From: Auriscalpium vulgare
Lineage: Eukaryota; Basidiomycota; Agaricomycetes; Russulales; Auriscalpiaceae
Assembly: GCA_019915015.1 (NCBI GenBank)
Contig: JAHBBC010000009.1
Span: 372,001-436,000 of the forward strand
DNA: 64,000 nucleotides
Reading direction: 5' to 3'
Numbering within the stretch: the stretch's first letter is position 1; the number at the start of each line of letters is the position of its first letter. The translations under genes and the position numbers were made by a program. The notes below the pieces were generated by a model. That model was given only the letters and a program-made list of their open reading frames with translations. It made no database searches and was not told the DNA's origin. Of the stretch, positions 53,201-64,000 are shown in pieces.

Positions 53201-53813
53201 CACACAAATAACATCAGACTCATTTCCATTTCATTGCACAGTTGCCCTCTGAAGTGAGAAAGTTGAAGCTCACTGTGGCCATAACTTCAAGATACACTCC
53301 ACATCTGGAGGGATAATCCAGGCATGACTGCTGGCATACACTGAAACCTCCAACAGGATTGCAGAAATATGCTCAATGTTTTCCAGAGCCTCTTTCTTCT
53401 GTTTATCCCTCATGCTGAGCTTCTGCATAGTCACTCTCATGTCAGGCAAAGTCAACTCAGTGAGAATGGCAGGAAACAGACATCACTGATCATCATGATT
53501 CTCAGCAGTATGCCTGCAGCACCTTTGATATACGGCACTTCACTACAAATTTCACCAACCTCCCGTAGCATTGCAAATGACGTGGCAAGGATGGCTTTGC
53601 CATGCGATGGATCATCAATGTCTGGAGAGGGATCTGTTGCAACATGGATAAAGTGAGCAATGAGAAGCAAATGTCCAACGACTTGCCTTGGACAGAGTGA
53701 AAGCACCGCGTCAGCTTGGATACGAGTGCGTTGCTATGCTTGAAAGTCATCTGAGAGGGGAGCGTGGTCGTGCGGTAGGAGAGGAAGAACGGAGCGAGAT
53801 GCTTATCAGCCAC
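50285..53813 (-). CDS. NB-ARC/TPR receptor (fungal NLR-like STAND protein)
   Basis: The large last exon (ends 50285) has a nucleotide-binding domain: P-loop GPGGIGKTT, Walker B MLLCLDNFE, SLLITMRGQ, and GLPLAI as in NB-ARC. It is followed by a long array of TPR-like 34-residue repeats (NYELAEEYWMKELKIWEKY, NYEVAKDYYYKALALRKQ and others) to the C-terminus. Upstream exons (53813 down to about 53010) give a helical N-terminus (PYIKGAAGILLRI, SFAMLREVGEI) like the four-helix MLKL-type or NACHT-adaptor domain of mushroom NLRs. Such proteins act as innate sensors or in allorecognition. Start MADKHLAPFF at 53813; exon junctions upstream are approximate. The gene is much AT-richer than its neighbours. 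Confidence 0.8.
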
Positions 53814-54259
53814 GATCCGCCCGCCGCGCGTTTACTTACATAACACGGAGTAAGTCCACTGACTCACACCTACATACAATCCACACGTCTCCCAGAATCT
53901 GGTATGTATGCACTGGCACTGACGTGTACGAGGAGGTGGTGACACGCGATGATGTGTACAGGTCTTGGGTAGCGTCAGAGGCGATCGGATGAGACGCGAT
54001 GGCACGGAAAACATAAGCGCCATCGGCAGTGAGGACGTCCTGTGCGTTCACCCGTCTCAACCGTGACTTTTGGCACACCTGTGCTTTACATATTGTGAGC
54101 CTGGGTTTGTAAGGTGCGCATCGTAAACTATGGGTGCTACTGCTGAGATCTCGAATTCCAGGAAGCCATTCCTATTTGAAGAACATCCCGGCTACGCGCA
54201 GCTGCTCTCAGGATCTGAAGCCTGTTCCAACTACCGCGCGCGGCCCTTCATGCCTTCTG

Positions 54260-54544
54260 CTAATTCCCCTCTGCCTTGGATATTGCGCCCGCACATCCAC
54301 GACCTGGGGTGTTGACAGCGACGACGGAACGGAATGCGCGTGGCGTGGCGAGGGCGCAAAACGCGTGATTGACGAGACGCAAGCAAATAAGGTCATCCGC
54401 CGAAAGCTCGGATTCAACCATCTTGTATATGAGCGCCAAGAGCTCGTTGGGAATGAGCGGTCGAGGAAAGCCAGCCTGAGACGCTGACGCGGAGGAAGAA
54501 GGTATGCTCGCAGATTGACTGCCGGTGGGACGTCGTGCAAACAT
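54260..54544 (-). CDS. F-box-like N-terminal fragment
   Basis: 95 codons from ATG 54544. After a Ser-rich start comes LIPNELLALIYKMVESELSADDLICLRLVNHAF, then ATPRAFRSVVAVN, the usual F-box-like opening of agaricomycete F-box/LRR genes. No leucine-rich part follows in any frame I could join, so the gene is truncated or its next exons are unrecognised. Confidence 0.5.
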   Translation of the reverse strand: MFARRPTGSQSASIPSSSASASQAGFPRPLIPNELLALIYKMVESELSADDLICLRLVNHAFCALATPRAFRSVVAVNTPGRGCAGAISKAEGN

Positions 54545-54834
54545 TTCCTGAAGACTAGGACGGGTGAGAGTACGCTGAGTCGACGGGGGTATTTATCCAT
54601 CGCACACTGTCCCTTCCTGTGTTCTATGCGTCCACCCTCACCGTAGGTAGCCGTAGTTTCGCCGTATGCAAGATGCCGCTGGCACTGTCGCACCACCACA
54701 CGAACCGACCGGGGTCGTCGGCCATCGGGGTTGCGTGGGAGTAAGCCCTGACTTGGCCCTGACACTGTACTGTATAAACGCGTGAAAGGATTGTGAGAAT
54801 ACACGACAACGCGACAGGCTCTCGGAGTCTCGGA

Positions 54835-56654
54835 CTACTCGTCGGGTTCCGGATCCTTAACCGTGACCAACACGTGGTCCACCACTCTTTCCACATTCTG
54901 CAGCCAGTCAGGGTCGACGTCGCAGCTCGTGTTCAGAAGCTGGAGTGAGTTGAGCGCAGCACCACGCTGATGCCGGTGCTCGAGCTCCCGCAAGAGCACC
55001 TCGTCCACTCGCATCCCGATGAATTCGGCCCACGAGTTGTCTGCTTTGTAGCAAAACGATAGGTCGGTCTTGTCCAGCTTCAGGACTCGGAGTTTGGGCC
55101 ACACCGGAATGCCTTCTGCCCCACGGCCGTACGTCCCATCGTCGAGGATGCTGGCAGACAAGATCTGGCACAGCATGTGCCCCAATTCTGCGTCCGCATG
55201 CAACGTCTGCAGCTCCGTGGCAGCCCCAATCATCGCCAGCCAATCCTCCGGCGGGACCTTGAGGCGGTCAAAACTATCCTCCTCCCAACTGAGCCACAGC
55301 GACACCGACACCGACACCGACAGCGATTGGCGCACCCGCACTTCCGCGCACAGCGCGGACACAAAGCCAAACGCGGTTTCTTCGTGAGTTCCCCAATCAA
55401 AAACGAACTCCCGGTCGTACAGCGCTTGGTCGGCATCCAGGTTGTGGCGTGCAGAGAGCGTAAGGTCACCCGGGCCGTACGATTGGAACCGCATGTCGCG
55501 AAATGGGTTCGATCCATACCCGCACGCGGGTGCGAGGAACGGGTACAACACAGCAAAGTCATCTACTCCTCCAGGCGTGGAGGCCCCGATGTGCAGACAT
55601 GCGGTGTCGGGTGTCTGCGCGTGGCGGAGGAAGCCTACGCACTCCAAGACCGTGCCGTCAAGGTCCAACAAGTTCAGGGAGGGCAGTCGGGCAATCTGTG
55701 ATGCGGCCGGAGATTCCGGCGCGGAGGAGAAGTGGTCCAGGCACTTTGCCAACGTGAGCGTCTCGATTCGCTTGAGCCGTTGCAGTGCAGCGATGAACTC
55801 CGGCAGAGAGGGTGGCTCTTCAATGTAGCCTATGTCTAAAGACACGATGTTGGGGAGGAAGGGAAGGAAGGAAGACAACGGGGATACACGGGCAGCACGG
55901 ATGGTCAGGTTGCGCAGGCGAGGTGCACAGTTTGCGAAGAGCGCCTCACGAGGCAGGTCTCCCGGGATCTCCATGAAGGCAACCTCGAGGATCGGGGCCG
56001 GTGTGGAAAGCAGTTGGGAGTAATCGCCAGCAGCGTCGAAGTGTACGTGCATAGATAGGACTTGCTCGAGGGTGTCGAAAGGCGGTACCCACCCCTGCGA
56101 GCTTGCAGGTGATTCGTGTTCAGGCGCTTCGTTCCCGGGTGCTTTGTGTCCATAGGAGATGGAGAGAGGATGACGTTGAGACCGCACGAGCATCGCGCGG
56201 GCCCATTGCGGGGACAGCGGCCAGACGATGTCGCACCAAAGCGGCGGACTGGTGAGAATAATGTGTCTCCAACGCTGGCAGACCCAAGTCAACCGCACCC
56301 ACGGCACAGTCGGTGGGAGTTCCATCGATGGAACACGCTCGGACAGGGCTCCGTTGGCAAAATACGAGAATATGGGGACAATGAGTTTGGGTGGAAGACG
56401 CAAGATCGGCGCGGACTCGTTGATTCGGGCCTTAACGATGGAAAGCACGGATGCAATCGCAGCCCTTTCATTGCGCAGCGCAGCGAGACTGTCCGGGGAG
56501 CTGTTCTCGATGCGAGACAATTGCGAACGAAGAGTTGACAGCCAGGCGTCTGCCGTACTGGCAGGACCGCTGCGGGAGATGGTAAGTCAGAACCTGGGGA
56601 GCGAGACGTCGTCGCGTACCCGTCGGCCAGACTACGCACTTCCTGACCATCCAT
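54835..56654 (-). CDS. F-box protein with leucine-rich C-terminal part
   Basis: Two exons, 56654-56620 and 56569-54835, joined in frame by a 50-bp intron, about 589 residues. Begins MDGQEVRSLADG; a coiled segment (LSTLRSQL, LAALRNERAAI) is followed by the F-box LRLPPKLIVPIFSYF and VRLTWVCQRWRHIILTSPPLW, the standard mushroom F-box signature. The remainder is irregular leucine-rich repeats (LRNLTIRAARV, LNLLDLDGTVL, LRVLKLDKTDL). It would present targets to an SCF ubiquitin ligase. The long exon alone lacks an ATG, which is why the short first exon is needed. Confidence 0.85.
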
Positions 56655-57521
56655 GCTTCCTTTTTCAAAAGGGCGCTACAACTAGTCGTTTGGAGCCTAA
56701 CTCTGCGTCGTGCTGTTAGGATCGTTCGTCTGGCGCTGGAGGGCTGGCAATCACCTTCAAGTCGCGTGTAGAAGTCACAACGCGTCCCCTCGTCCTGCGT
56801 CAAAGGGTTTTGGTGGCTGTATGCCCGTCGTGGTCGTCAGAAGCTGACGCTGAGCTGGCACAGGCAGAGCAACTCCGACTCGGACTCGTCGCTCGAGCGC
56901 TCGTCAGAGCATTGAGCGCTCGCTGTCGTCTAGTCTCTGGGCGCACTCTAGAACCTCCACAGCGACTGTCACGATGTGGGGCCAGCACTCAGCGTCCTTT
57001 CAATACCAGCAAGACCACTTGAAGGGCTCGTGCGAAACCGGCAACCTTCGCTGCTCACCGTGCGTATGTGTAATTGCCCACTTGTCGTTCTTCCAAACTC
57101 GGTGATTTCTTGCCGACCTCCCAGTGCTCAAATATAGGGCCTCCTTGGCTGTGAACGCAAAATCCTCGGTCCTTGAGGGGCGTGCCCATTTCGATATGAT
57201 GCGGACGTCCACAGATGGCCCTTGCTGTTTGGACGCTGTGTGACGCGCAACGAATATGTCGAGTCCAACACAAAGGACACACACACGCATGTTGTGGGTG
57301 ATAGAGTGTTGCAAACGAGGTCGGAAAGGAGGAGACTTTGAACTGATGGCAATAATGGCAAACTTCAAGTTGGCGGCGGCCACCCGGCGCCTCCCGGCAC
57401 GCGCGCGGCCCGCCAAAGAGCGCCCACCAGTGGTTGACTTGTTCCTTGGAATCGGCCACGATGCTGCGAAACCCTTGTTCTGTCTTCTCCCATCTCCTAC
57501 TACCCACAGCAGCCTGATCGA
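56655..57521. other. intergenic region between divergent genes
   Basis: Divergent promoter region of the F-box gene and the ABC transporter gene. Open frames here (for example on the minus strand at 57055-57657) have no coding features I trust. Confidence 0.5.
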
Positions 57522-60284
57522 ATGCGCGGCGGAAGGAACAGGTCATCCAGGAAAGGACCGGCATTCGACCCCGACGATGACCACGTCGAGCACCGTCATC
57601 TCGGCGTCTGGGATCTGTACATCCAACGAGAGCCAAGGCTGTCGCGTTTGCCTGCATCGTGGAAGCTCGAGGAGTACGCAGAGATCATAAACGACCTCCC
57701 GTACCTCTGGCGAACCCTCCATGATGTGCGCACGATGTGCGGGCACTTGCTAGCCCTATACCTGGTTGTTCAGATCGCCATTTCTCTCCTGCCGGCCTTG
57801 AGTTTGTGGTGAGCGGTTCGACCGCTATTTTACCAGCTATGTATGACCTTCTAGACAGGTACTCTGGACAGCTGCTGAAGATAGTGCGTGTCAGGGTGTT
57901 CAAATAGTGTCAACTGTCTGACGCATGTTTACAGGTTCAAATTGCTGTCGACGAGCGCACAGTCGACAAACATCTACTCTTCAAAGTGGCAGGAGGGCGT
58001 GTTGTGTGTGCCGTCGCAGAGCGCTGCGCTATGTATTTCCAAGTCAAAATCTCTGCGACACTCAACGGGCGCATGAAGCGGCACTTTTCTGCGCACATCT
58101 TCCATTCCATGGCGCGCCTCGACGTGCCGACCTTCGATGACCCCGTGGTTTCACAGCAGATAGCCTCGTCTGTCCCCACCAATCACATGAATGTCGCATG
58201 GTCGGCCATTACAGGCGTTTCACACACCGCGACGAGCGGCCTGCGTCTGGTCACACAGGCTCTCGTTCTCCTGAGTGTCCTACGCGAGCAGCGTGACGGA
58301 CCGTTGCTCGCGGCCATCTCATTGGGAGACTATCTGCTAAGCAAAATCGCCGTCAACTCAGAGTTGAGCTTGGGAAGTGCCTGGGCAGCTACTACGAGCA
58401 ATCAGGACTACATCCGAATGGAGGGCCTGAAGAAGTTGATTAGCTCTGGTCGACATCGCAAAGAGCTTGTTGCCGGTGGACTTTCAAGCTCACTTGAAGC
58501 AGGTGGAAATTTTCGCTTATTTACTCGCTATCCAATTGACTCTCTCTCCCAGAGTACCGAACCCTAGTCGACCGTCTCGGCGAAAACGCCAGCGACTTCT
58601 GGTCTCAGTATCATGACGATATGAACAAAGCCAGGATCAGCTTCTTCAACCTTGTCCGTCTTCCACTTGAAGAACTTCCCCAGGTGCGCGTTCATTTCCC
58701 GCTTTTATCTCTCAGGAATTTCAATTTACATTTGCGTTCCAGATCGCTTTCTCCCTACGGGCCGTGCAATACCCATCCTCCATCCCTGTGTCACTTGCTT
58801 CCCTACATCTCATGCAACAAACGACCATGGCATTCACGCAGAATGTGTCGGGGTTGATGCAGCAGGCTGGATCCGTCGCGGATCGCCTTTCCAGCTTACG
58901 CAAATTCTACGAAGCGGCCAATATAAAAAACATAGTCCCCGATGGTACTGCGCCTTTCCCAGAGAATGCGCAGACTGTCCGGCACGGTGTATCCCTCGAG
59001 TTCAAGTCAGTCTTGGTACTCAAGTAAAGAAATCTGTGCTGACAGCTGCACTCTAGGGACGTATCATTCCGATATCCGGGTAGCGAAGACTATGCGCTGC
59101 GCGATATATCTTTCAAGGTGGAGTCGGGGCAATTATGTGTAAGCCGTCCTGAGTATCGTGCCACTGTGAATACTGATCCTCACCTGACTTCCGCTAGGTC
59201 ATCGTGGGCACTAACGGCTCGGGCAAGAGCACCGTTTTGAAACTCCTCGCACGCATTTACGATGTCACATCGGGAACTATCCTCATCGATGGCCGCGACA
59301 TCACAACGCTGAAGCTCGATGACCTCCGCCGCGCCATGGCGATTCTCTTCCAAGACTACAGTCTCTTCCCCCTCTCCGTAAGCTGCCGTCCACCTCCCCA
59401 GCTAGACTTAACCGAGCCCGACCGACAGATTCACGACAACATCGCCTTGGGCGACCCTGCCGCCGCGACGCCCGAGAAAGTCATGGAAGCTGCCCGCCTT
59501 GGCGGCGCGGCCGAGTTCATCGCGCGCCTCCCCGACGGCTTCGACACCTACGTCGAGCGCCCCGTGCGCGACCTGTACTCCGGGCTCCCCGAGAACACCA
59601 AGACCCTGTTTGGGCGCACGATCGACCACGCGCGGCTGCGCGGGCATATGGGGGGCGGGCACGAGGGCTCGGGCGACCTCGGCCTCAGCGGCGGTCAGCT
59701 CCAGCGGCTGGCGGTGTGAGTCCTTGGGTGCTTTCCTTGTGTACAGCGCCATCTGCGTAGCGCGGGCCCCCGCTATGTTCCTCATCGGGACCCCTGCGGG
59801 TTTAATCCTATCCTATCCTATCCTATCCTATCCTTGGTGCGAGATGCTGACGTCGCGGCGTGTTTGCAGGGCGAGAACGTTCATGCGCTCCTCGGTGTCG
59901 GAGCCGAAGGTTGGGTTGCTCCTCTTCGACGAGCCCAGCGCCTCGTTGGATCCCAAAGCCGAACAAGGTGAGATTCCTTGTGCTTCGGCACATATATGTT
60001 GCTGACTGCTTCCACTCGTCAGATCTCTTTGCGCGACTGCGGGAACTACGCGGCAATAAGACTATGGTGTTCTCGACCCACCGCTTTGGAAACCTTACTC
60101 GACATGCGGATCTTATCATGTGAGCCCGCCTCCATACAAACACGATCACCAGCGCACTGATCTCGTCCGCCGTAGGTATATGAATGACGCACTTGTCCTC
60201 GAGACCGGGACACATGAGCAGCTGCTGAAGCGAGATGGGGACTACGCACGCCTGTGGCGTATGCAAGCAGAAGCATTTCTCTGA
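57522..60284 (+). CDS. ABC transporter-type half protein (membrane and ATPase parts)
   Basis: Multi-exon plus-strand gene starting MRGGRNRSSRKG. Hydrophobic helices follow (HLLALYLVVQIAISLLPAL and a later ITGVSHTATSGLRLVTQALVLL). The ATPase part has Walker A VGTNGSGKST, a Q-loop in ILFQDYSLF, signature LSGGQ, Walker B VGLLLFDEPSASLD and H-loop FSTHRF, ending RMQAEAFL at 60284. Introns split it between these blocks. Architecture is one membrane region then one ATPase, an ABC half-transporter of unknown cargo. An intron at about 59715-59869 holds a TATCC microsatellite. All catalytic motifs are present. Confidence 0.85.
59805..59835. repeat. TATCC pentanucleotide microsatellite
   Basis: Six units of CCTAT inside an intron of the ABC transporter gene. 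Confidence 0.9.
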
Positions 60285-60505
60285 AGAGCCGCAGCTGTCA
60301 GATTTATGCACATGGATTCATGCAGCTACGGGCGTCGCGTGCGGGCCGTCAGTTACAATGCTCACATACGCATATACGTTTTACGTGGAGCCATCGTCCA
60401 TATCTAGTAGGCAGAAAACATTTTTTCATGAGATTGCGTGAACTATGATACATACAGAGTGATCGAATCCTTGTGCAGTTTGTTCCGAGAAGTACCACGC
60501 TTGAA

Positions 60506-61700
60506 TTACGCGGCCGACTTCTCCGGCACCGCCACGCTGCTCACCTCCCTCCCGAAGGGCCCCTACGACACACGAGCACCATCAGCGCCTTTTTCACGCA
60601 ATACTAAGACAGCCAACTCACCTCCTGCATGCGCACGCTCTCCCGCTCGGTAACCAGGCCCACCCCCGGGCTGACCTTCATATCGAAGTACCGTGCCCGC
60701 ACGCGCGCGCCGAAGCCCCTGCTCGCGATGCGTGTCTTGCGGCGGCTCAGCACAAGGAACAGGACGACCAAGAGCGCCGCGGCGCCGCCGACGACGCCGC
60801 CCGCGATGGCGGCCTTCGCGCCGCGCGAGAGGCCGTGGTGGCCGGTCGACGCGGGCGAAGAGGAGACGGGGGTCGGCGTCGCGCTCGAGTTCACGTAGGG
60901 TGTTTCCGGGTATGCTGGGAGATGCAGGGTCAGTGGTTGTCGGTTGCAGGGAGGGAGGGAGGGCGTACTGCCGATACTCTCGGCGACGGTGCTGTTCCAC
61001 GTCGAGCCGAGATTGGCAAACGCCCAGAGCGGGACGCGCGTCGTGTCCGGGATCTCGAAGCCGCTCAGATCCATCCTAGCACCGATTGACAGATGCGTCA
61101 AGTCTCGCTGTCAGCGCGGCGGGAAAGCGCGCACGTACTGGAGCAGCGTGCAATTGTTCGTCGTGAACCAGTGGTTCCAGCTACGAGACAAGAGAAGACG
61201 TGAGCCTAGCATGGATGCGTAAGGGTGAAGACGACGCACTCTTCCCAGCTGAGCGTCTCGCAGGCGCTGCACGCGCTTGCGAGCGAGTAGACAATCGTGT
61301 TGCAGGCGCACGCTGCAGACCACGAGGCGAGGCGGCAGGTTCATCGGGCATGTGCAATGCGTAATCGGAATGCATGCATCCGTGATAGACAACATGCGTG
61401 TCAAAGGTGGGGAAATGGGGACGATATGAGCGTATGTCGCAACCCGCAGACAGAGCACGCACCATTGCCGCAGTTGTCCTCCAACAGCGCTTCTATCACG
61501 CAGGGCGACTGGCCCAGGCTGTTGAACGTCTATCGCAGCAGAGCGACACCGCGCGTCAGGACCATCGGGGCACGATCATCAGTTGGACGCACCCAATCCC
61601 AGCCCGCTGCACACTCCTCATTCGGACCCTGCGCCATCGCCGAGCTCGCGCCTGCGATGAGCGACAACGCTGCTCCCGCGATGATCCCAAAGGTCTTCAT
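60506..61700 (-). CDS. secreted single-pass membrane protein, cysteine-rich ectodomain
   Basis: Starts at 61700 with a signal peptide (MKTFGIIAGAALSLIAGAS, likely cut after AMA). The ectodomain is spread over short exons and holds conserved Cys and Trp (SLGQSPCVIEALLEDNC, CACNTIVYSLASACSAC, WNHWFTTNNC). A Ser/Thr/Pro stalk leads to one membrane helix (AAIAGGVVGGAAALLVVLFLVL region) followed by RRK on the cytosolic side. After RMQE a last exon adds GPFGREVSSVAVPEKSAA and stops at 60506. The pattern is common in agaricomycetes; a cell-surface role is likely, ligand unknown. Confidence 0.72.
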
Positions 61701-62208
61701 TCTGGGGACACACGAGGAGGGCGATGAGGTGCGGGGAGTGGAAAGGCGAAGCGCAAGATGCCATGTCCTGAGCTTATCGTTATATACAGGCGGCTTGATC
61801 CCTTGTTGTCATGTTGGCCGGCGCTGGCAGGGTTGAGCAGGCGCTGATGCGCCGTATCTCCGGCCGACACCGTCGGGTAGGGCGGCGAGGAATTCGCCGT
61901 AATCGTCATGTCAGGGCAATATGAGGGCAAATGTTGCAGGCGATCTGTGCGGAGGAAGACGAGACCTGTTCAAATGGGGACTGCCCGTGGGCGATGAGAT
62001 AGCGCTATCTTGTCAAGCAACCGTGACCAAGACATCTCATCATCTTTGCATTAGCAGCGTACACGAGTCGTACAGTCGTGAACTCGTGCTCTTCGTTGTC
62101 CGTGACTTCGCGGGTATATGGGATCCAGAATATGCACGGGCGGGCGCTGGAGAACGGCGACGACGTAGACGCACAACCCCACATCATAATAGCCGCCCTT
62201 GATGACCA
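61701..62208. other. intergenic region
   Basis: Between the membrane protein gene promoter and the 3' end of the hydrolase gene. A short minus-strand frame (62005-62187) has no clear function and may be 3' untranslated DNA. Confidence 0.45.
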
Positions 62209-63980
62209 TCAAGAAACGTACGTTTCCGAACCTTTCATGAAGCGCGCCCGGGGCTTATACCCCGCGATCTGCGCGTCGTTCTCCTCTCGCATCTTGACGC
62301 TCTCGTGGAACGCAGGGTCTGACGGGAGGTTGCGCCCCCGTCCAAAGTGGAAGCTGCACGACGTCAGTCCTCTCATGCAGGTCGAGAGGACGGGAACGCG
62401 ACGCACCTCCACCGCTTGACCCACTTGTCGCCGTTCGCGCAGTCCCGATACCGCTCGACGGTCGGGATCAGCTCCATGAGCCACCACATCGGCCTTTGCC
62501 TGAGCTGGTCGTTGATCGGCTGCACCGCGTCGAGCTCGTCCAGCTCCGCCACCGTCTCCTCTGCGGTCGTCTCCCTCGCCTTCTGCTTCTCCTTGTCGCT
62601 GACCGGGGCGTCGGGGAGGGGCACGCAGTTCATGCGCGCGAGCACAGCCTCGTCGAGCACGATGCCGCACCGCGCCCGCACGATCTCCTGCACCATCCAG
62701 CGCAGCGGGATGTTCGCGAGCGCGTGCGGCGCGGTGTCGGGCACTGAGCCGCCGCCAACGTCTGTTTTGCTCTGCTTAGCACTCGAACAAGGGAGACGCC
62801 ATCGCACGAACCGCAGTGGCATCCAGCGAACCACACCTCCTTCACGTCCGTCTCGAACTGCTTCGATATGTCCGAGCGTGCGTCGTCCTCGTCGTCTTCA
62901 TCCGCGCTGGGGCTCGCGTTCTGGGCGGCCTTGTGAAAGACCTTTTCCTTGAGATCTGAGAAGCGCGCCTTGAGTAGAGTCTTCGCGCGCTTCAGTGTCT
63001 GCACGCGCGCTCGGGGAGGGTGGTGATAGAGGCTCGGACGGAAGGCAGCGCGATGCTGGACTCAGAATCAGTCCGAAGCTGCACCGCGCGCTAGATGTAT
63101 GCTCACCTCGTCCAACGCGAGCGCATGCCTGAACGTCTTGATCGTCCGGTTCTGCTCCACAAACGGCAGGCTGCGCGACTTGATGAGGCCGACGCTCGCC
63201 ACTGTGTCCCTGCTAAGTGTCAGAGTCCCGCTTCGATACGGGAAAATTGATCACGCACCAGACGCCGAGGAACTCGATGGGCACAGAGCGCGCAAAGGTG
63301 CGCTTGAAGCCCTCTGAAAGCGCGTGCTGCGACTGGTACATGCGGTATGCGAAGGAGACTTGCTCGTGGTTGTCTTTCGAGAGCAGGCCGACCTGTATAT
63401 GCGCGTCAAGGAGCGAGCTGAGGACGGACGAGGCGCGTATACTCACCTTGTGCAGCATTCCCGCCAGCGCGCGCGCCGTGTACGCGCCCCGCGAGAATCC
63501 TGCGCGCATATATGCGCATCAGCACACGCCCGCGGAGCAGGAGAAACGAGGGGACGCACCGAACAGGCAGACGCGATCGCCTTCGTTGTAGTTCTGCATG
63601 AGGAAGGTGTACCCATTGATGACATGCTCGGGGAGGTACCACGCGAACGCCTCGTCGAGGACGCGCGCGGCGAAGCGGAAGACGGGCTTCACGACGCCGG
63701 GCTGGAAGTATGTCCCGATGCCGGCCTGCGCGCCGGTCAGCGTGGGCAGTGGGAAAGAGGGAAGACGCGTACTTGATAGTAGCAGAGCTGGTCCTCAACG
63801 TGGTCTTTCGCGAGCAGAGAGTACAGTTTGACGACATTGGTGTTCTGTTGTGGCGAGCAGCGAGTCAGCGGATGACCGGGAGGCCAGGGACGCAGAACGC
63901 ACCTGGGCACTGTATTCGTCCGCCGTCCCGTCGAAACACAGCACAAGAGTGCGCGGCTTGCGCGCAGCAGGGGAGGCCAT
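62209..63980 (-). CDS. DUF2235 (Tle1-like) alpha/beta hydrolase
   Basis: Starts at ATG 63980 (MASPAARKPRTLVLCFDGTADEY), 20 bp from the window edge, and runs through several exons: NTNVVKLYSLL, QAGIGTYFQPG, then the nucleophile elbow CLFGFSRGAYTARALAGML (GxSxG), the second catalytic region IEFLGVWDTVASVG with the Asp, and VWFAGCHCDVGGG with the His. The C-terminus is WWLMELIPTVERY and YKPRARFMKGSETYV at about 62209. DUF2235 proteins include bacterial type VI phospholipases; fungal members are cytosolic hydrolases of unknown substrate. Catalytic residues are all present. The exact 3' end is uncertain. Confidence 0.85.
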
Positions 63981-64000
63981 GGGCGTCGCTCGTGGGGGTT

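Noticed and set aside
53832..54078. 80-codon minus-strand frame
   Set aside because: No motif, no splice partner and no neighbour context; probably untranslated DNA upstream of the NLR gene.
57055..57657. 200-codon minus-strand open frame
   Set aside because: It lies in the divergent promoter region, has no recognisable motif, and its residue composition looks like translated non-coding GC-rich DNA.

Overview
The window looks like nuclear DNA of an agaricomycete basidiomycete. Many genes are cut by 45-60 bp GT-AG introns, and the content is typical of mushroom or polypore accessory regions: a Plavaka DNA transposon, a Ty3/gypsy element, a Helitron, a Ty1/copia remnant, F-box/LRR genes and an NB-ARC/TPR receptor. 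I see no rRNA, no functional tRNA and no CRISPR.

Left part (1-11.1 kb plus fragments at 19.3 and 33.2 kb): a run of small multi-exon genes that I cannot assign to a named family. A two-gene module (A then B) is present twice, A1-B1-A2-B2. Then come C (two tandem Zn2Cys6-type clusters plus a coiled coil), D, E (charged nuclear-type protein) and F. Gene F is split twice by mobile DNA. Its first intron (11096-19265 in my model) holds a tRNA-derived SINE-like unit, a DUF6698-like gene, genomic fragments of the host genes DOT1 and RAB5, and a Plavaka transposase gene. Its third exon is cut by a 13.56-kb gypsy element (19595-33152).

The gypsy element is the most striking object. It has 658-bp LTRs with one difference, intact gag and pol joined by a -1 slippery heptamer, and 5.3 kb of extra DNA between pol and the 3' LTR. 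That DNA carries three genes on the opposite strand, one with a Zn2Cys6-like cluster. A paired hexamer with fixed 10-bp pitch (TCGCGA-N4-TCGCGA and close variants) recurs more than twenty times across the element, in the LTRs, inside gag and pol in several reading frames, and just upstream of all three antisense genes. I suggest an element-encoded DNA-binding system.

Middle (34-47.6 kb): a Helitron with one 2465-codon ORF (Rep, Pif1-type helicase, C-terminal USP-like protease), a 5'-truncated copia element with its 3' LTR, a stretch rich in TCCGAAGT palindromes, and a 1063-bp element with about 80-bp terminal inverted repeats and a 5-bp target duplication.

Right part (47.6-64 kb): more ordinary genes. 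An F-box/LRR pseudogene, an AT-rich NB-ARC/TPR receptor, two further F-box genes (one partial), an ABC transporter half-protein, a secreted single-pass membrane protein and a DUF2235 hydrolase.
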